Shown: piece after piece, positions 20,134-28,923 of the stretch
Layout: each line of letters starts with the position of its first letter
How positions within the stretch are numbered: position 1 is the stretch's first letter
Assembly (NCBI RefSeq): GCF_002811875.1
Contig: NZ_NPDZ01000001.1
Span: 372,001-436,000, forward strand
Length of the DNA: 64,000 nt
From: Leptospira perolatii
GTDB taxonomy: Bacteria > Spirochaetota > Leptospiria > Leptospirales > Leptospiraceae
Direction: 5' to 3'
Notes under the pieces: generated by a model
The model's input: only the letters and a program-made list of their open reading frames with translations
Databases searched by the model: none
Told to the model about the DNA's origin: nothing
Translations under genes and position numbers: made by a program

Positions 20134-20552
20134 TCTTGAGGATACTGCTTAGTTCATCTTCCTACCAAGATTTATTGTTCGGCGTCGAAGCAAACAAGAG
20201 CTCAGTTCGGAATGCTGTTGAATCTCTAACAAAGAAAAACGTCCTTCTTTATCTTCCCCTTCCCGCGATAGAGCAGGCCTTAGCAAAAGAGCCGAACCCT
20301 ATAAAAAGAGAAATACTTTGGAATCAGACCAAAAATTTATTCACTGAGCTCTTGCCGGTCAGAAAGGAAGAAATTGCACTCGCGATTCGACTATCAGCAT
20401 CTGCTGATTTGAGTTTTGAAGAGTGGATAGAAATTGCTCAGGCGGCAAATTACGATTTAGAAGGAATTCTTACTTCGTCTGCTAGTTTCAAAAAACAGAA
20501 TCTGGTAAAAGTTCTACTCACTCAGGAAATAAACTTCAACGGGCTCGCTTAG
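20130..20552 (+). CDS. PIN-fold protein lacking most catalytic acidic residues
   Basis: A 140-residue protein starting with TTG inside the stop of the RHH-like gene. Its layout matches a VapC-type PIN nuclease: an N-terminal ILLSSSS strand, helix, LPLPAIEQALA, then LSFEEWIEIAQAANYDLEGILTSSASFKK and a final strand KVLLTQEI. In active PIN domains these positions read LLDTN, an E in the second helix, DFxDA and LTRDxxF. Here the first Asp is Ser, the third is Ser (LSFEE) and the fourth is Ser (TSS), leaving only the glutamate in AIEQ plus shifted acids. Nuclease activity is therefore unlikely. The 3' end overlaps the convergent LamG-like gene by 39 bases. Confidence 0.55.
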   Translation: MILRILLSSSSYQDLLFGVEANKSSVRNAVESLTKKNVLLYLPLPAIEQALAKEPNPIKREILWNQTKNLFTELLPVRKEEIALAIRLSASADLSFEEWIEIAQAANYDLEGILTSSASFKKQNLVKVLLTQEINFNGLA

Positions 20553-22379
20553 AGGGCTTACTTGGTCAGAGGCTATTTCTGGATCGTAAGAAGAGTTATA
20601 AGCGCTAACTTTGAAATAAAATGTTAATCCTTTTCTCAAGAACAATTGGCGGCGGTCATACGGATCAGTTACATACTTTCGGGAATTTTTCTTTTTGGAA
20701 CTCGGTTCGAGCTTCACTTCGGAATTTAGGCTGATGATTCGATTGTCCACACACTGACACAACTTTCTTCCGGAATTATCTGACATTTTGGGACAGGTCG
20801 AATCTTGGCCCAAAATAGGATCCAAGTAATTACTCATTGGATGCTTTTCTCTGCCTTCTGTCAGCAAGACTGGCATTTTTCCGTTGGGGAGTTCTTTGAG
20901 ACTTCCTTTGATCGATCCCACCATTCGATTCGGTCCGACACCGTAGTGAATTACGTAACCGCCGTTTTGTCTGACGTCTCGTTCCGGATTTGGTGTCCAG
21001 CTCAGGCATACTTTTGGTCCTCCGGAATTTGGATCCTCATCTTCAAGTGTGCCATCTACAATGGAAAGTCCCATTGGTTTTACTGGTGGAATGGTCTCTC
21101 TGTATCCGAAGGAAATTTCCTCTAATTCAGGGCTTCGTTTTCCATCCGGATCTGCTTTGAGTTTTGCCAATGCCTGGTAGAATTTGAAAGGCTTCGATCT
21201 GTCCTTCCAAACTTTGTCTAATGGAATACGATACATGTAGAATCTAGGATTAAGAGTCTCTTCCGGACTTTTATGATCAGAATGTTCCACTTCCTTGTAA
21301 TCTTCCATTTTTCGTAAGTCGATTGCATTCCATTGCACTGCTTCTCCGTTTCTTGCAAAACTTTTGGGAGAAAATCTAAGATACAATTCTAGAAAACTTG
21401 AGCCCGGGACCTTGGCCTTTAGAATCAGATAATCAGGAATAGAATTAGAATACTTGGTTTTATATACAGGCGACAATGCAGTTCCGTAGTTTGTGTTAGC
21501 GGTGAACGAAGAAGCATCGTATTCCTGGCCTTCATAATAGGAGGACAATTTCTGTAAATCTGGAGCGCCTTTTTGTACTAAAAAGTCATCCAACCAACCG
21601 TAAAAGTTTTCCGCAATTCTGAACGGAGTCGTATCTTCCGGATGAAAGCCTACTCGAACGATCTGCAATTTACTCGGAATCGATTTTCGATCCATCTCGG
21701 TTCCATTCAAATAGAGAACGATCTCTTTTTGCAAAGGTCGTATATGCACAATTAGGTGATTCCACTTGGAGCGGACCAATCTTCTCTTTGAAACAATTTT
21801 GATATCAGTAGAAGATTTGTCTGATGGCTCGAAAAAATTCCAGAATTCTAAAACTGGGAGTTCATCTTTGATTCGAAATTCCCATCCGAATTTTTTCCCT
21901 CGAGTGTGAATGCTCTTTGAAATCAGAACCGCTTCCTTGTCCAAAGTTCCGGGTAAAAGGAACATGGAAATAAAGAACTCCTCATTAAGATCCGAGCTAG
22001 TAAGAATGCTTTTGGATTTTCCGGAAATCTTAATCCCGGAACGTTTACCCGCAAATCTCGCGGAGCGCTTTCCTGAATTCGCCTGGGCCTTTTCCGGCAG
22101 GTAAGAAGCGAATTGGATTTGATGGCTTCCCGATTTATCCCGTAACTCGGAAGGCTGATCCTCTTCGAAGTCTAAAAATAGATTAGCGGAAAGGCTCCAG
22201 TCTCTCGGTGCAAGTTCTAAGAAAGTTTCTCCGCTCGCAGATTTTTGTACGCGCAAATCTTTGAGCTGGAACGAGCTCAAGGCAAATCGGTTCGATTCAG
22301 TACTTATATCAGTATTAGTAAAGATGAATATTGTTAATAAGAGGAGAAATCTAGAGTGTAGATAGCGTTTGTTACTCAC
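20514..22379 (-). CDS. Exported LamG/concanavalin-like domain protein
   Basis: A 621-residue protein with an N-terminal hydrophobic signal (about 8-24). A LamG/concanavalin-type jelly roll is suggested at about 75-270: SLSANLFLDFEED near the start, SGIKISGKSKS, FFISMFLLPG, RSKWNHLIVHI and LYLNGTEMDRKS are the alternating strands typical of that fold. A long beta-rich region follows with an FN3-like segment around 440-600 (VCLSWTPNPERDVRQNGGYVI). A cluster of Cys in SDNSGRKLCQCVDNR may form disulphides. It is probably a surface or periplasmic carbohydrate- or protein-binding protein. It is convergent with and overlaps the PIN-like gene, and rpiB lies 30 bases upstream on the same strand. Confidence 0.6.
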   Translation of the reverse strand: MSNKRYLHSRFLLLLTIFIFTNTDISTESNRFALSSFQLKDLRVQKSASGETFLELAPRDWSLSANLFLDFEEDQPSELRDKSGSHQIQFASYLPEKAQANSGKRSARFAGKRSGIKISGKSKSILTSSDLNEEFFISMFLLPGTLDKEAVLISKSIHTRGKKFGWEFRIKDELPVLEFWNFFEPSDKSSTDIKIVSKRRLVRSKWNHLIVHIRPLQKEIVLYLNGTEMDRKSIPSKLQIVRVGFHPEDTTPFRIAENFYGWLDDFLVQKGAPDLQKLSSYYEGQEYDASSFTANTNYGTALSPVYKTKYSNSIPDYLILKAKVPGSSFLELYLRFSPKSFARNGEAVQWNAIDLRKMEDYKEVEHSDHKSPEETLNPRFYMYRIPLDKVWKDRSKPFKFYQALAKLKADPDGKRSPELEEISFGYRETIPPVKPMGLSIVDGTLEDEDPNSGGPKVCLSWTPNPERDVRQNGGYVIHYGVGPNRMVGSIKGSLKELPNGKMPVLLTEGREKHPMSNYLDPILGQDSTCPKMSDNSGRKLCQCVDNRIISLNSEVKLEPSSKKKNSRKYVTDPYDRRQLFLRKGLTFYFKVSAYNSSYDPEIASDQVSPLSEPVEVYFLSE

Positions 22380-22409
22380 TCGGGATCCTCCTGATTTTCT
22401 AATTCAAGA

Positions 22410-22844
22410 TTATGATAGGGTCTCGAGTTGACCGACTCTTCTTTCATGGCGGCCGCCTTCGAAAGAAGTGGACAACCATTTCTGCGCGATTCGAATTGCT
22501 AGCTCTTTACCCAAAATTCTACCGCCTAGAACCAGCACGTTTGAATTATTATGACGGCGGGACATTTCTGCAGTAAATTCGTCGTGGCATAGTGCCGCGC
22601 GGATTCCTTTCATACGGTTTGCCGCGATAGAAGCGCCTATTCCAGTTCCGCAGAGTGCAATTAAGCCTTCCACCTCTCCTGAAATGACTTTTTTACAGGC
22701 GTTGCCGATTACTTCAGGATAGTCTACGGAAGTTTCGTCCTTTGTTCCGTAGTCTACGATTTCGATCCCATTTCCGAGCTCTTTTCTGAGATATTCTTTC
22801 AGCTCGAAACCTCCATGGTCGGAGGCGATTCCAATTTTTTTCAT
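22410..22844 (-). CDS. rpiB: Ribose-5-phosphate isomerase B
   Basis: Interconverts ribose 5-phosphate and ribulose 5-phosphate in the pentose-phosphate pathway (cytoplasm). The 144-residue length fits the RpiB/LacAB family. Visible motifs are IASDHGGFELK at the N-terminus (Asp and His of the active site), DYGTKDETSVDYPE, LCGTGIGASIAANRMKGIRA (about 64-83, with the catalytic Cys65 and the anion-hole loop), and RRHNNSNVLVLGGR. The start at 22844 begins MKKIGIASDH as in the family. A secreted protein of unknown function and serC are upstream on the same strand, which may form one transcript. Confidence 0.93.
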   Translation of the reverse strand: MKKIGIASDHGGFELKEYLRKELGNGIEIVDYGTKDETSVDYPEVIGNACKKVISGEVEGLIALCGTGIGASIAANRMKGIRAALCHDEFTAEMSRRHNNSNVLVLGGRILGKELAIRIAQKWLSTSFEGGRHERRVGQLETLS

Positions 22845-22921
22845 GTCCTATTAGAAAGCGTAGGATCTTAAGTATTCCATTCAAGCAAATTACAAATGAA
22901 AGATGAAAATTAGTGGAGAAC

Positions 22922-23512
22922 CTACTCTTCCTTCAGTTGCTCCTTCAGGAATTCGGGAACACTTTGAAAGAATTCCCAGTGGTGGATCAGAATCGCTAAG
23001 TATAAATTTTCAAAGGTATCTAAGGGAAGAGGCTTGTTTTCGATCGAAATCCTCTCAGCCGATCGTCTTCGCTCTAGAAGTTCTTTTTTGGCCATCAAGA
23101 AGCTTCTTACAGTCTTTTCTTCGCCAGCTGATAGTCTAAGGTTCTTATCGTCCGAGAGAAAATGATTTTCATAGTATTTGTAGAGCTCGTCCACCATTCG
23201 ATAGTGGGCGTCGAAGTCTCTTAACAGAATTTCTTTTTCTTGAGGGGAAAGTTTGAGATGGAATACGCAGTCCAGACTTTCTTTCAGGCTTTGAGCCTCC
23301 GCCTTTGATAGCTTTTCTGCCAATAGACTTTTTTCTGCGGGAGAAACTCTGGAATTATAAAAATTGCTCCATTCTTTTGAAGAACCAGCAGGCGAAAAGC
23401 ATGCATTTGCTCTCGTAGAGGTCCGGAAATGCATCGGGGCAGAATACAGATTCACCTGATATAAATACGCAAGACATAGAGTCAGTAGAATGCAAGCTCG
23501 AGTCGAAATCAT
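22922..23512 (-). CDS. Exported hypothetical protein
   Basis: A 196-residue protein I do not recognise. A hydrophobic signal-like segment covers about 5-25. The remainder is strongly helical and charged, with several EKLSKAEAQ- and EERRR-like stretches and two Cys residues (about 38 and 82) that could form a disulphide. It may be a periplasmic helical protein. It sits between serC (33 bases upstream) and rpiB (77 bases downstream) on the same strand. No enzyme motif is visible. The antisense frame from 22903 is a shadow. Confidence 0.55.
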   Translation of the reverse strand: MISTRACILLTLCLAYLYQVNLYSAPMHFRTSTRANACFSPAGSSKEWSNFYNSRVSPAEKSLLAEKLSKAEAQSLKESLDCVFHLKLSPQEKEILLRDFDAHYRMVDELYKYYENHFLSDDKNLRLSAGEEKTVRSFLMAKKELLERRRSAERISIENKPLPLDTFENLYLAILIHHWEFFQSVPEFLKEQLKEE

Positions 23513-23545
23513 CCTAATCCAGATACGCGAATCTTTGAGATAGGT

Positions 23546-24637
23546 CTATACTTTCTTTTCAAATTCCTTCAGAAATTCTACCAGTGCAACAATTCCTTCT
23601 TTGGGCATAGAATTATAAATTGAAGCTCTGAATCCTCCGACTGTTCTGTGTCCCTCCAATCCGTGCAATCCTGCATCTTCCGCCTGGGACAGCAGTTTGG
23701 GCTCTAGGCTTCTATCCTTTAAAGTGAAAACTACGTTCATCAAAGATCTGTCAGCTTTTTTTACCGGAGCAACATAGAGTGAAGAAGAATCTAGAAAATC
23801 GTACAGAATTTTCGCCTTTTCTTCATTCAGTTTTTCGAATGTACTCACTCCTCCTTTCGACTTGATCCATTCGAAAATAAGTTTAGCGATATAGATCGAA
23901 TAAGTAGGAGGCGTATTGTACATGGATTTATTTTTTGCGGTAACCGCATAATCCAGCATCATCGGAATTGTGCGACCGGAACGACCAAGCAGATCTTTTC
24001 GTATAATAACCGTGCTTAATCCGGAAGGACCGATATTCTTTTGTGCTCCGGCATAGATCATTGCAAATCGTCGAACGTCGATTTTGCGAGAAAGAATTTC
24101 AGAAGTCATGTCAGCAATTAGCGGAGCCTTTGTTACTGCCGGAAATTCTACATACCTACAACCGTAAATAGTATTGTTGGAAGTTATGTGCAGATAGACC
24201 GCGTCATCATGAATATCCGAATCTTTCAGTTTCGGAATCTCGGTAAAAATATGAGAAGAACCATCATAGATCTTTTTGACAGGATTAAACCTTTGTGCTT
24301 CTTCAAAGGATTTCTTGGCAAAAAGACCAGTGACCGCATAGTCCGCGGTTTCACCTTCTTTCAGAATATTTAATGGAATTGCGGAGAAGTGAAGGGTGGC
24401 TCCTCCGGAAAGAAATAGAATTTCGTAATCTTCTGGAATGGAAAGTAATTCTCTTAGCAGATTCAGTGAGTCATCCAGGACTTGCTCAAAAATCGCTCCT
24501 CTGTGACTCACTTCCATAATGGACATTCCGGAACCTTGGTAATTTAGGAATTCGTCGGAAGCTTTCTTCATTACTTCCGTAGGAAGCATGGCAGGGCCAG
24601 CGCAGAAATTGTAGATTCTTTCTTTGAACTCACGCAT
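23546..24637 (-). CDS. serC: Phosphoserine aminotransferase
   Basis: PLP enzyme that makes 3-phosphoserine from 3-phosphohydroxypyruvate and glutamate, the second step of serine synthesis; it also acts in pyridoxal phosphate synthesis in some bacteria. The 363-residue length is typical. Motifs visible: [11 protein letters not shown] at the start, the small loop GGATLHF (about 78-84), VDMTSEI-like [10 protein letters not shown] (about 170), and [12 protein letters not shown] (about 195-206) with the PLP-binding lysine. The C-terminal [14 protein letters not shown] is also characteristic of SerC. It starts at 24637, begins [11 protein letters not shown], and is the first gene of a possible serC-unknown-rpiB run. 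Confidence 0.93.
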   Translation of the reverse strand: MREFKERIYNFCAGPAMLPTEVMKKASDEFLNYQGSGMSIMEVSHRGAIFEQVLDDSLNLLRELLSIPEDYEILFLSGGATLHFSAIPLNILKEGETADYAVTGLFAKKSFEEAQRFNPVKKIYDGSSHIFTEIPKLKDSDIHDDAVYLHITSNNTIYGCRYVEFPAVTKAPLIADMTSEILSRKIDVRRFAMIYAGAQKNIGPSGLSTVIIRKDLLGRSGRTIPMMLDYAVTAKNKSMYNTPPTYSIYIAKLIFEWIKSKGGVSTFEKLNEEKAKILYDFLDSSSLYVAPVKKADRSLMNVVFTLKDRSLEPKLLSQAEDAGLHGLEGHRTVGGFRASIYNSMPKEGIVALVEFLKEFEKKV

Positions 24638-24797
24638 GGTTCCAGGGTAAAATTGAGGCCTAGAGCGGCAACTTTCTTACTTCGAGTATTTGTGGAGAGA
24701 AGGGAAAAATCCTTGGCAGGGTTGTGGAAAGGCAAGTAGGATATCCAACGCGTCCCGATTTAAGCTCGGGCGAACTTTCCGGCGTAGGAGCTCTTTC

Positions 24798-26459
24798 ATG
24801 TCTCGGATCCGATTGTCCGTTATACTTCTTATTTTCAGCGGTTTCACAGCCACCGTTTTTGCACAAAGTCCTAAATTAGGCGAAAAAGAGGTCCGCTCCT
24901 CTGGCAGAGTGAACTTTATCAATCGATCTACCGCAAAAGCAGCCGAAGAAACCAAAGAGATCAACGAAAAGACAGGCTCGGATCTTGCCGATGGACTGAA
25001 GAAAAGTGCCGAAGCAAGTTCTTCCAGCGATGGGGTCACGGCAGTTCGAGTTTTGCCGGATGAAACCCGTTTTGGATCGGATATCGTTTCACTCAGCGAA
25101 GATACAAATTACGGACATATCAACTCGATCCGAAGAATACTAACCGGATACGTAAAAACCAATTTTGGATATTCGGAAGAGAACGCAGAAATACTCGCCA
25201 CCTATATCCTTTATTATAACGCAATTCATCGTAAAAACTCTGGCTTCTTCCAAAAGAAGTACACCGCAGATGTGATGAAAAAGCTAAAGAAAGATACGAT
25301 CGGTATCGGCAGACGTTATACGGACTGGGCCGGCAAGACTCAGATCATTATACCCATTGTTCCGAATATACTTTCCGAAGACGGCAAGGATGTTGGTACG
25401 GATGAGCTAGAGAAGGAAGTCAATAAGGATCTAGATAAGAAAAAAGAAGGCCAAGACGATAAAAAGAAAATGGATGATCTTCAAAGGCAGAAGCTAGAAG
25501 ATGAAAAGCGTAAACTCCAAGAAAAGCAGGACGCAAATAAACAACAGCAAGATAAGATCGCAGAAAAAGAAAGACAGGCCGAGAGGGAAGTCCAAGAGCT
25601 GAATAAAGATCCTGTAAAAAATAAAAAACAAATCGAAAGAAAACAGGAAGAGAAAAAGCAAATCCAAAAAGAAAAACAAGAAGCTAAGAAAGAAGAGCAG
25701 AAGCTAAAAGAAAAAGAAAAGGAAATCGCGAAGAAAGAAGAATCTAGAAAAGAGAGCTCAAAATCTGACTCGAAGTCTTCTAGTGATTCCAAGTCAAGCA
25801 GCGACAAGAAAACCTCCGAATCAAAACCGGACGATAAAAAGAGTAAAGAGGAACTTCAAAAAGAGCTGAGTGATACCAAAAAAGAGTTAGAAACCGTAAA
25901 AGAAGAGCAGAAGAAGAAAGAAGAATTCGATAAAAACGTAGTCGGCGGAAAGATTCTATTCTTAAAGACTTTAAAGTACATTGATAACGGACATTACAAT
26001 AACGAACTACACGCGTTAGATCCGACCAAGGACGATACAATCTTCAAGGGCGACTTTGATAAGATTTGCGGTCGAACCTTTGAAATCGTCGACGGAAAAG
26101 CATTGGTGATCGGATACGAAAACTCACATACTTCAGAACATAAGTTGATTCTAATTGATCAAGAAACTTTAAAGCCAGTGACTTGGTCCAAAAATTCGGT
26201 ATTCTGGCGATCTCCGATGATCATTAAAGGAGAGGAAATTTATGCATTCGAAGAAGCCGACGGTAAGTATTATCTTACTAGATTCGATAAGTCTTTAAAA
26301 AGCGTCGCGAAATCTGGAGATGAAGTAAGCCCCAATTCTAACGTAACCTTTTACGGTGAGAAGATCTATGTGACAGGAAAGGAAGAGGGCGGCGCGTCGA
26401 CTCAGATCAGCGTATTCAATAAATCGGACCTGAAGTTGATTAAGAAGATCAATCCTTGA
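24798..26459 (+). CDS. P83/100 family protein
   Basis: A 553-residue protein of the spirochaetal P83/100 family (first known from Borrelia; leptospiral orthologues exist). The ATG at 24798 has a TAGGAG site 8 bases upstream and opens a signal peptide ending in VFAQ. The N-terminal domain (about 25-200) is globular. A very long Lys/Glu/Gln-rich coiled coil spans about 205-375. A C-terminal beta-rich domain of about 180 residues follows, with repeated strand motifs such as GGKILFLKTLKY and KALVIGYENSH. It is probably periplasmic. Its role is unknown. A strong terminator-like hairpin begins 22 bases after the stop. Confidence 0.8.
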   Translation: MSRIRLSVILLIFSGFTATVFAQSPKLGEKEVRSSGRVNFINRSTAKAAEETKEINEKTGSDLADGLKKSAEASSSSDGVTAVRVLPDETRFGSDIVSLSEDTNYGHINSIRRILTGYVKTNFGYSEENAEILATYILYYNAIHRKNSGFFQKKYTADVMKKLKKDTIGIGRRYTDWAGKTQIIIPIVPNILSEDGKDVGTDELEKEVNKDLDKKKEGQDDKKKMDDLQRQKLEDEKRKLQEKQDANKQQQDKIAEKERQAEREVQELNKDPVKNKKQIERKQEEKKQIQKEKQEAKKEEQKLKEKEKEIAKKEESRKESSKSDSKSSSDSKSSSDKKTSESKPDDKKSKEELQKELSDTKKELETVKEEQKKKEEFDKNVVGGKILFLKTLKYIDNGHYNNELHALDPTKDDTIFKGDFDKICGRTFEIVDGKALVIGYENSHTSEHKLILIDQETLKPVTWSKNSVFWRSPMIIKGEEIYAFEEADGKYYLTRFDKSLKSVAKSGDEVSPNSNVTFYGEKIYVTGKEEGGASTQISVFNKSDLKLIKKINP

Positions 26460-26480
26460 TAATTTATTTGCTCCGAAGAA

Positions 26481-26510
26481 AAAACACTCCTTATTGTTAA
26501 GGAGTGTTTT
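26481..26510 (+). terminator. Rho-independent terminator after the P83/100 gene
   Basis: A perfect 13-base stem (26481-26493 with 26498-26510) and a TTGT loop, flanked by A-rich sequence on one side and T-rich sequence on the other. It lies 21 bases after the P83/100 stop. It is also downstream of fliE (which ends at 26709) for minus-strand transcripts and could act bidirectionally. Confidence 0.85.
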
Positions 26511-26708
26511 TATTAAACGAATGCATTGAGAATCCAGCTTGTCTTATATTAGAAAAACAATCACTTCGCTATTTGTGTGCACCTTATTAGAAAAGCGCAG
26601 TTGAATCCAATCGACTCGTCACAGATCCAAGGTGGTTCAAAAGTAGCCCTTGTTGGTTTTTATCCGTTTAAGTAAAATTCCGAGATAACTTTCTAAGATT
26701 TTTCTAAA
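26511..26708. other. Intergenic stretch, no feature recognised
   Basis: About 200 bases between the terminator-like hairpin and fliE. I see no supported ORF, no RNA gene and no strong repeat in it. Confidence 0.5.
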
Positions 26709-27089
26709 CTATCTCATGTTCGTTAGTTCTCTGTAAGCTCTAACGACTCCGTCTGCGAGTGTTTTTGTGAAGGTAAGAGCGACTCTTGCTTTTTCGGAAG
26801 CGATCATAACTTCGTGCGCATCTACGCTGTTCGGATTAAACACCATCTTTTGAGTCATTTCATCCGCCTCTACCTGGAGGTCGTTCACAGATTTGAAAGC
26901 GTTGCGCATTGCTTCGGAGAAACTTTCTGCCACGTAATCAGGGGCGACAGGCTCTTTTACGTCTTTGTAATGTCTGTCGTCTTGAGTGTTAACGTTTACA
27001 CGTTCTCCCTTAGGAGACAATGGAAAGCGAGAATCGGAATATCCAGAATTGTAATTATACCAGAGTTTTGAATTAAAGTCTACTTGCAT
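26709..27089 (-). CDS. fliE: Flagellar hook-basal body protein FliE
   Basis: FliE links the MS ring to the proximal rod in the flagellar basal body. The 126-residue protein is slightly longer than usual (about 105-110), mainly through an N-terminal extension of some 40 residues. The conserved C-terminal part contains FSEAMRNAFKSVNDLQVEADEM and the family-typical IASEKARVALTFTKTLADGVVRAYRELTNM. It is the third gene after flgB and flgC, on the same strand, 22 bases after flgC. In spirochaetes the flagella are periplasmic, and fliE-flgB-flgC are usually linked as seen here. Confidence 0.92.
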   Translation of the reverse strand: MQVDFNSKLWYNYNSGYSDSRFPLSPKGERVNVNTQDDRHYKDVKEPVAPDYVAESFSEAMRNAFKSVNDLQVEADEMTQKMVFNPNSVDAHEVMIASEKARVALTFTKTLADGVVRAYRELTNMR

Positions 27090-27111
27090 TACCTTATCCT
27101 AATTTCCTTTA

Positions 27112-27573
27112 TTACGCTCTTCCGATTTCTAAGGCTTTATTGAACATTGCCTTTGAGCCGTTGATCATTTGTACGTTTGCTTCGTATGATCTGGACGCAG
27201 AAATCATATCCGTCATTTCCGTAACGATATTTACGTTCGGCATTTCTACATAGCCTTTTTTGGGACCGATCTGAATCGAATCCGGATGAGTAGGGTCGTA
27301 GACAAGACGCAAAGGACTCATGTCTTTTTCGATTTTCATCACTTTTACGCCCTTTCCCTCTCCAGGGGCCAAGCCGAAAGGATACACCGGACTTTTCCAC
27401 CTGGTTCTCAGATTTACCGGTGTTAAGATGACTCTATCTCTACGAAACGGCCCGTCGCCATTCGTATTTCTGGTGGTGGTCGAGTTCGCGATATTGTTAC
27501 CAATAACGTCCATGCGCAACCTTTGCGCCGAGAGACCGGTTGCGGCGATATTAATCGAAGTAAACAATCCCAT
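27112..27573 (-). CDS. flgC: Flagellar basal-body rod protein FlgC
   Basis: Proximal rod component of the flagellar basal body. The 153-residue length matches the family. The N-terminal flagellar rod motif reads SINIAATGLSAQRLRMDVIGNNIAN and the C-terminal motif includes PNVNIVTEMTDMISASRSYEANVQMI, with the typical KAMFNKALEIGR end. It lies between flgB (40 bases upstream) and fliE. Assembly is at the inner membrane via the flagellar type III export apparatus. Confidence 0.95.
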   Translation of the reverse strand: MGLFTSINIAATGLSAQRLRMDVIGNNIANSTTTRNTNGDGPFRRDRVILTPVNLRTRWKSPVYPFGLAPGEGKGVKVMKIEKDMSPLRLVYDPTHPDSIQIGPKKGYVEMPNVNIVTEMTDMISASRSYEANVQMINGSKAMFNKALEIGRA

Positions 27574-27613
27574 AATACTTCCTTTATCCTTACCCTATGT
27601 CGCTTAGCCGCTA

Positions 27614-28045
27614 TTAGGCGAGGCGCATGACTCCCTTTAAATCCCTATAATTCGCGTTCAGACGCTCCACCATCATCATGTACTGCATTTGCGAGTTCGA
27701 GGCGTCTACGACTTCTTTTTCAGGGTCCACGTTGCTTCCATCAGCACGCATAGTGGTCAAATAATCAATGTTAACTTTTGGCTGAACCTTCCTGTAATCG
27801 AGAGGCGTAAAAAAGGAAATATGCCGTTCGTCCTCGATTCTGGTTGGAATTGCTTTGGAAGCCTCTATTTTTTCGGATTCGAGTGCTCTCTTGATCATAG
27901 ACTCAAAAACGACTTCACTTCTCTTAAAGTGGGGGACGTCGGCGTTTGCAATATTATCCGAAATGACCTTGCGTTTTAGAACGCTTGCTCCTAATCCGCG
28001 TTCGAGCAAATCTTGTGTTTTCATAAAATGAGTTTCTTCGAACAT
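27614..28045 (-). CDS. flgB: Flagellar basal-body rod protein FlgB
   Basis: Proximal rod protein. The start at 28045 is preferred over 28081 because a GGGAG site lies about 6 bases upstream of this ATG. It yields a 143-residue protein starting MFEETHFMKTQD, of normal FlgB length. The rod-protein motif LKRKVISDNIANADVPHFKR (about 24-43) is clear and the C-terminus carries the matching MQYMMMVERLNANYRDLKG motif. It is the first gene of the flgB-flgC-fliE operon. Confidence 0.92.
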   Translation of the reverse strand: MFEETHFMKTQDLLERGLGASVLKRKVISDNIANADVPHFKRSEVVFESMIKRALESEKIEASKAIPTRIEDERHISFFTPLDYRKVQPKVNIDYLTTMRADGSNVDPEKEVVDASNSQMQYMMMVERLNANYRDLKGVMRLA

Positions 28046-28161
28046 GGAATTCTCCCATAAAAAATTTCGGTCGAATTTCAATTTTTCCGAAGCTAAAAAG
28101 TGGAAAATCTCTAGAAAAAATCTCTAATATAATAAAACCTTTCTCCCTTTATTTGACAGTT

Positions 28162-28461
28162 ATGAACGAACAATCCAATACATCAGATACAATAAAGATA
28201 GAACCAGACTTGGCCTCGCTATTTAACGACTATTATTCCTTTAGAAATCAGTTGATGGATGCGATCGCCTCGAAGCCGAGCAAAGTGCTTATCGACCTGG
28301 GTAGAATTCCAGCGATGAATTCTATATGCATTAGTTCTCTGGTTTGGTTCGCGAAAGAGGCGAAACTCGCTTCTATAGAAGTAGAGATGGTTAGAATTCA
28401 TCCCGACTTATACAAAACCTTTGAATTGCTCAGAGTCAATGACTACTTTCGAAGGACTTAA
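28162..28461 (+). CDS. STAS-domain protein (anti-sigma-factor-antagonist-like)
   Basis: A 99-residue protein with a STAS fold: the strand KVLIDLGRI (about 41-49), then PAMNSICISSLVWFAKEAKLASIEVEMVRI. In anti-anti-sigma factors such as SpoIIAA the phosphorylated serine sits in a DSSG-type turn. Here the Ser is kept but the preceding acidic residue is Asn, and the Gly is Cys. Regulation by phosphorylation is therefore uncertain. ATG 28162 is chosen over the TTG at 28153. The gene is divergent from flgB with 116 bases between them, so it could be controlled with or act on motility (inference). Confidence 0.6.
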   Translation: MNEQSNTSDTIKIEPDLASLFNDYYSFRNQLMDAIASKPSKVLIDLGRIPAMNSICISSLVWFAKEAKLASIEVEMVRIHPDLYKTFELLRVNDYFRRT

Positions 28462-28512
28462 TTCAGCGAAATTCCCTCGACATCCATCAAAGCGGCCGTA
28501 GCTTGGACTCCT

Positions 28513-28923
28513 ATGAAAAAAGTCCATCTAATCGTCCTAATCCTATTCTTTGCGATTCAATGTGGAAAATCACTTCCAGAGCAATTGCTGGGCGTTTGGG
28601 AAAATACAATGATTTGTCCCGCTCAAGGGGAATGCAAAAATCCTGGGGTGAGCAAAGGGGCGAGGTTGACGATCCTTAAGGACGGATTTGCTAAATACGC
28701 GGATCCGAGCTTAAAGGGAAAGGAAATGCACATTCACTATGTGCTGCAAGAAGAAGAAACCAAATCCAAATCACCAGAACTGGCCTTTGTATTTACCGAA
28801 TATGGATTTGAGATTCGATACATAGTGAAAAGAATTTCAGAAAAGGAACTAGAGTTATTCAACCTAGATCCTAAAAAAGAAACTCTTGAGACTTACGTAA
28901 AGATCGGTACTCTCACGGAATGA
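28513..28923 (+). CDS. Small lipoprotein, unknown function
   Basis: A 136-residue protein with a spirochaete-type lipoprotein signal: basic start, hydrophobic stretch, and FFAIQC with the acylated Cys at residue 17. The mature part begins GKSLPEQLLGVWEN, which resembles the first strand of a lipocalin-like fold, and ends in LFNLDPKKETLETYVKIG. I do not recognise a specific family. Its stop overlaps the ATG of the next TPR gene (ATGA), so they are co-translated. Confidence 0.65.
   Translation: MKKVHLIVLILFFAIQCGKSLPEQLLGVWENTMICPAQGECKNPGVSKGARLTILKDGFAKYADPSLKGKEMHIHYVLQEEETKSKSPELAFVFTEYGFEIRYIVKRISEKELELFNLDPKKETLETYVKIGTLTE

Noticed and set aside
24690..24797. Upstream extension of the P83/100 frame
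   Set aside because: The ATG at 24798 has a strong ribosome site and opens the signal peptide; the extension has neither.
25481..25807. Minus-strand frame rich in Phe/Ser/Leu
   Set aside because: It is the complement of the Lys/Glu-rich coiled coil of the P83/100 protein, so hydrophobicity is an artefact of the opposite strand.
25440..25930. Low-complexity AAG/GAA-rich DNA as a tandem repeat
   Set aside because: No fixed repeat unit is seen; it encodes a coiled coil and the bias follows from Lys/Glu codons.
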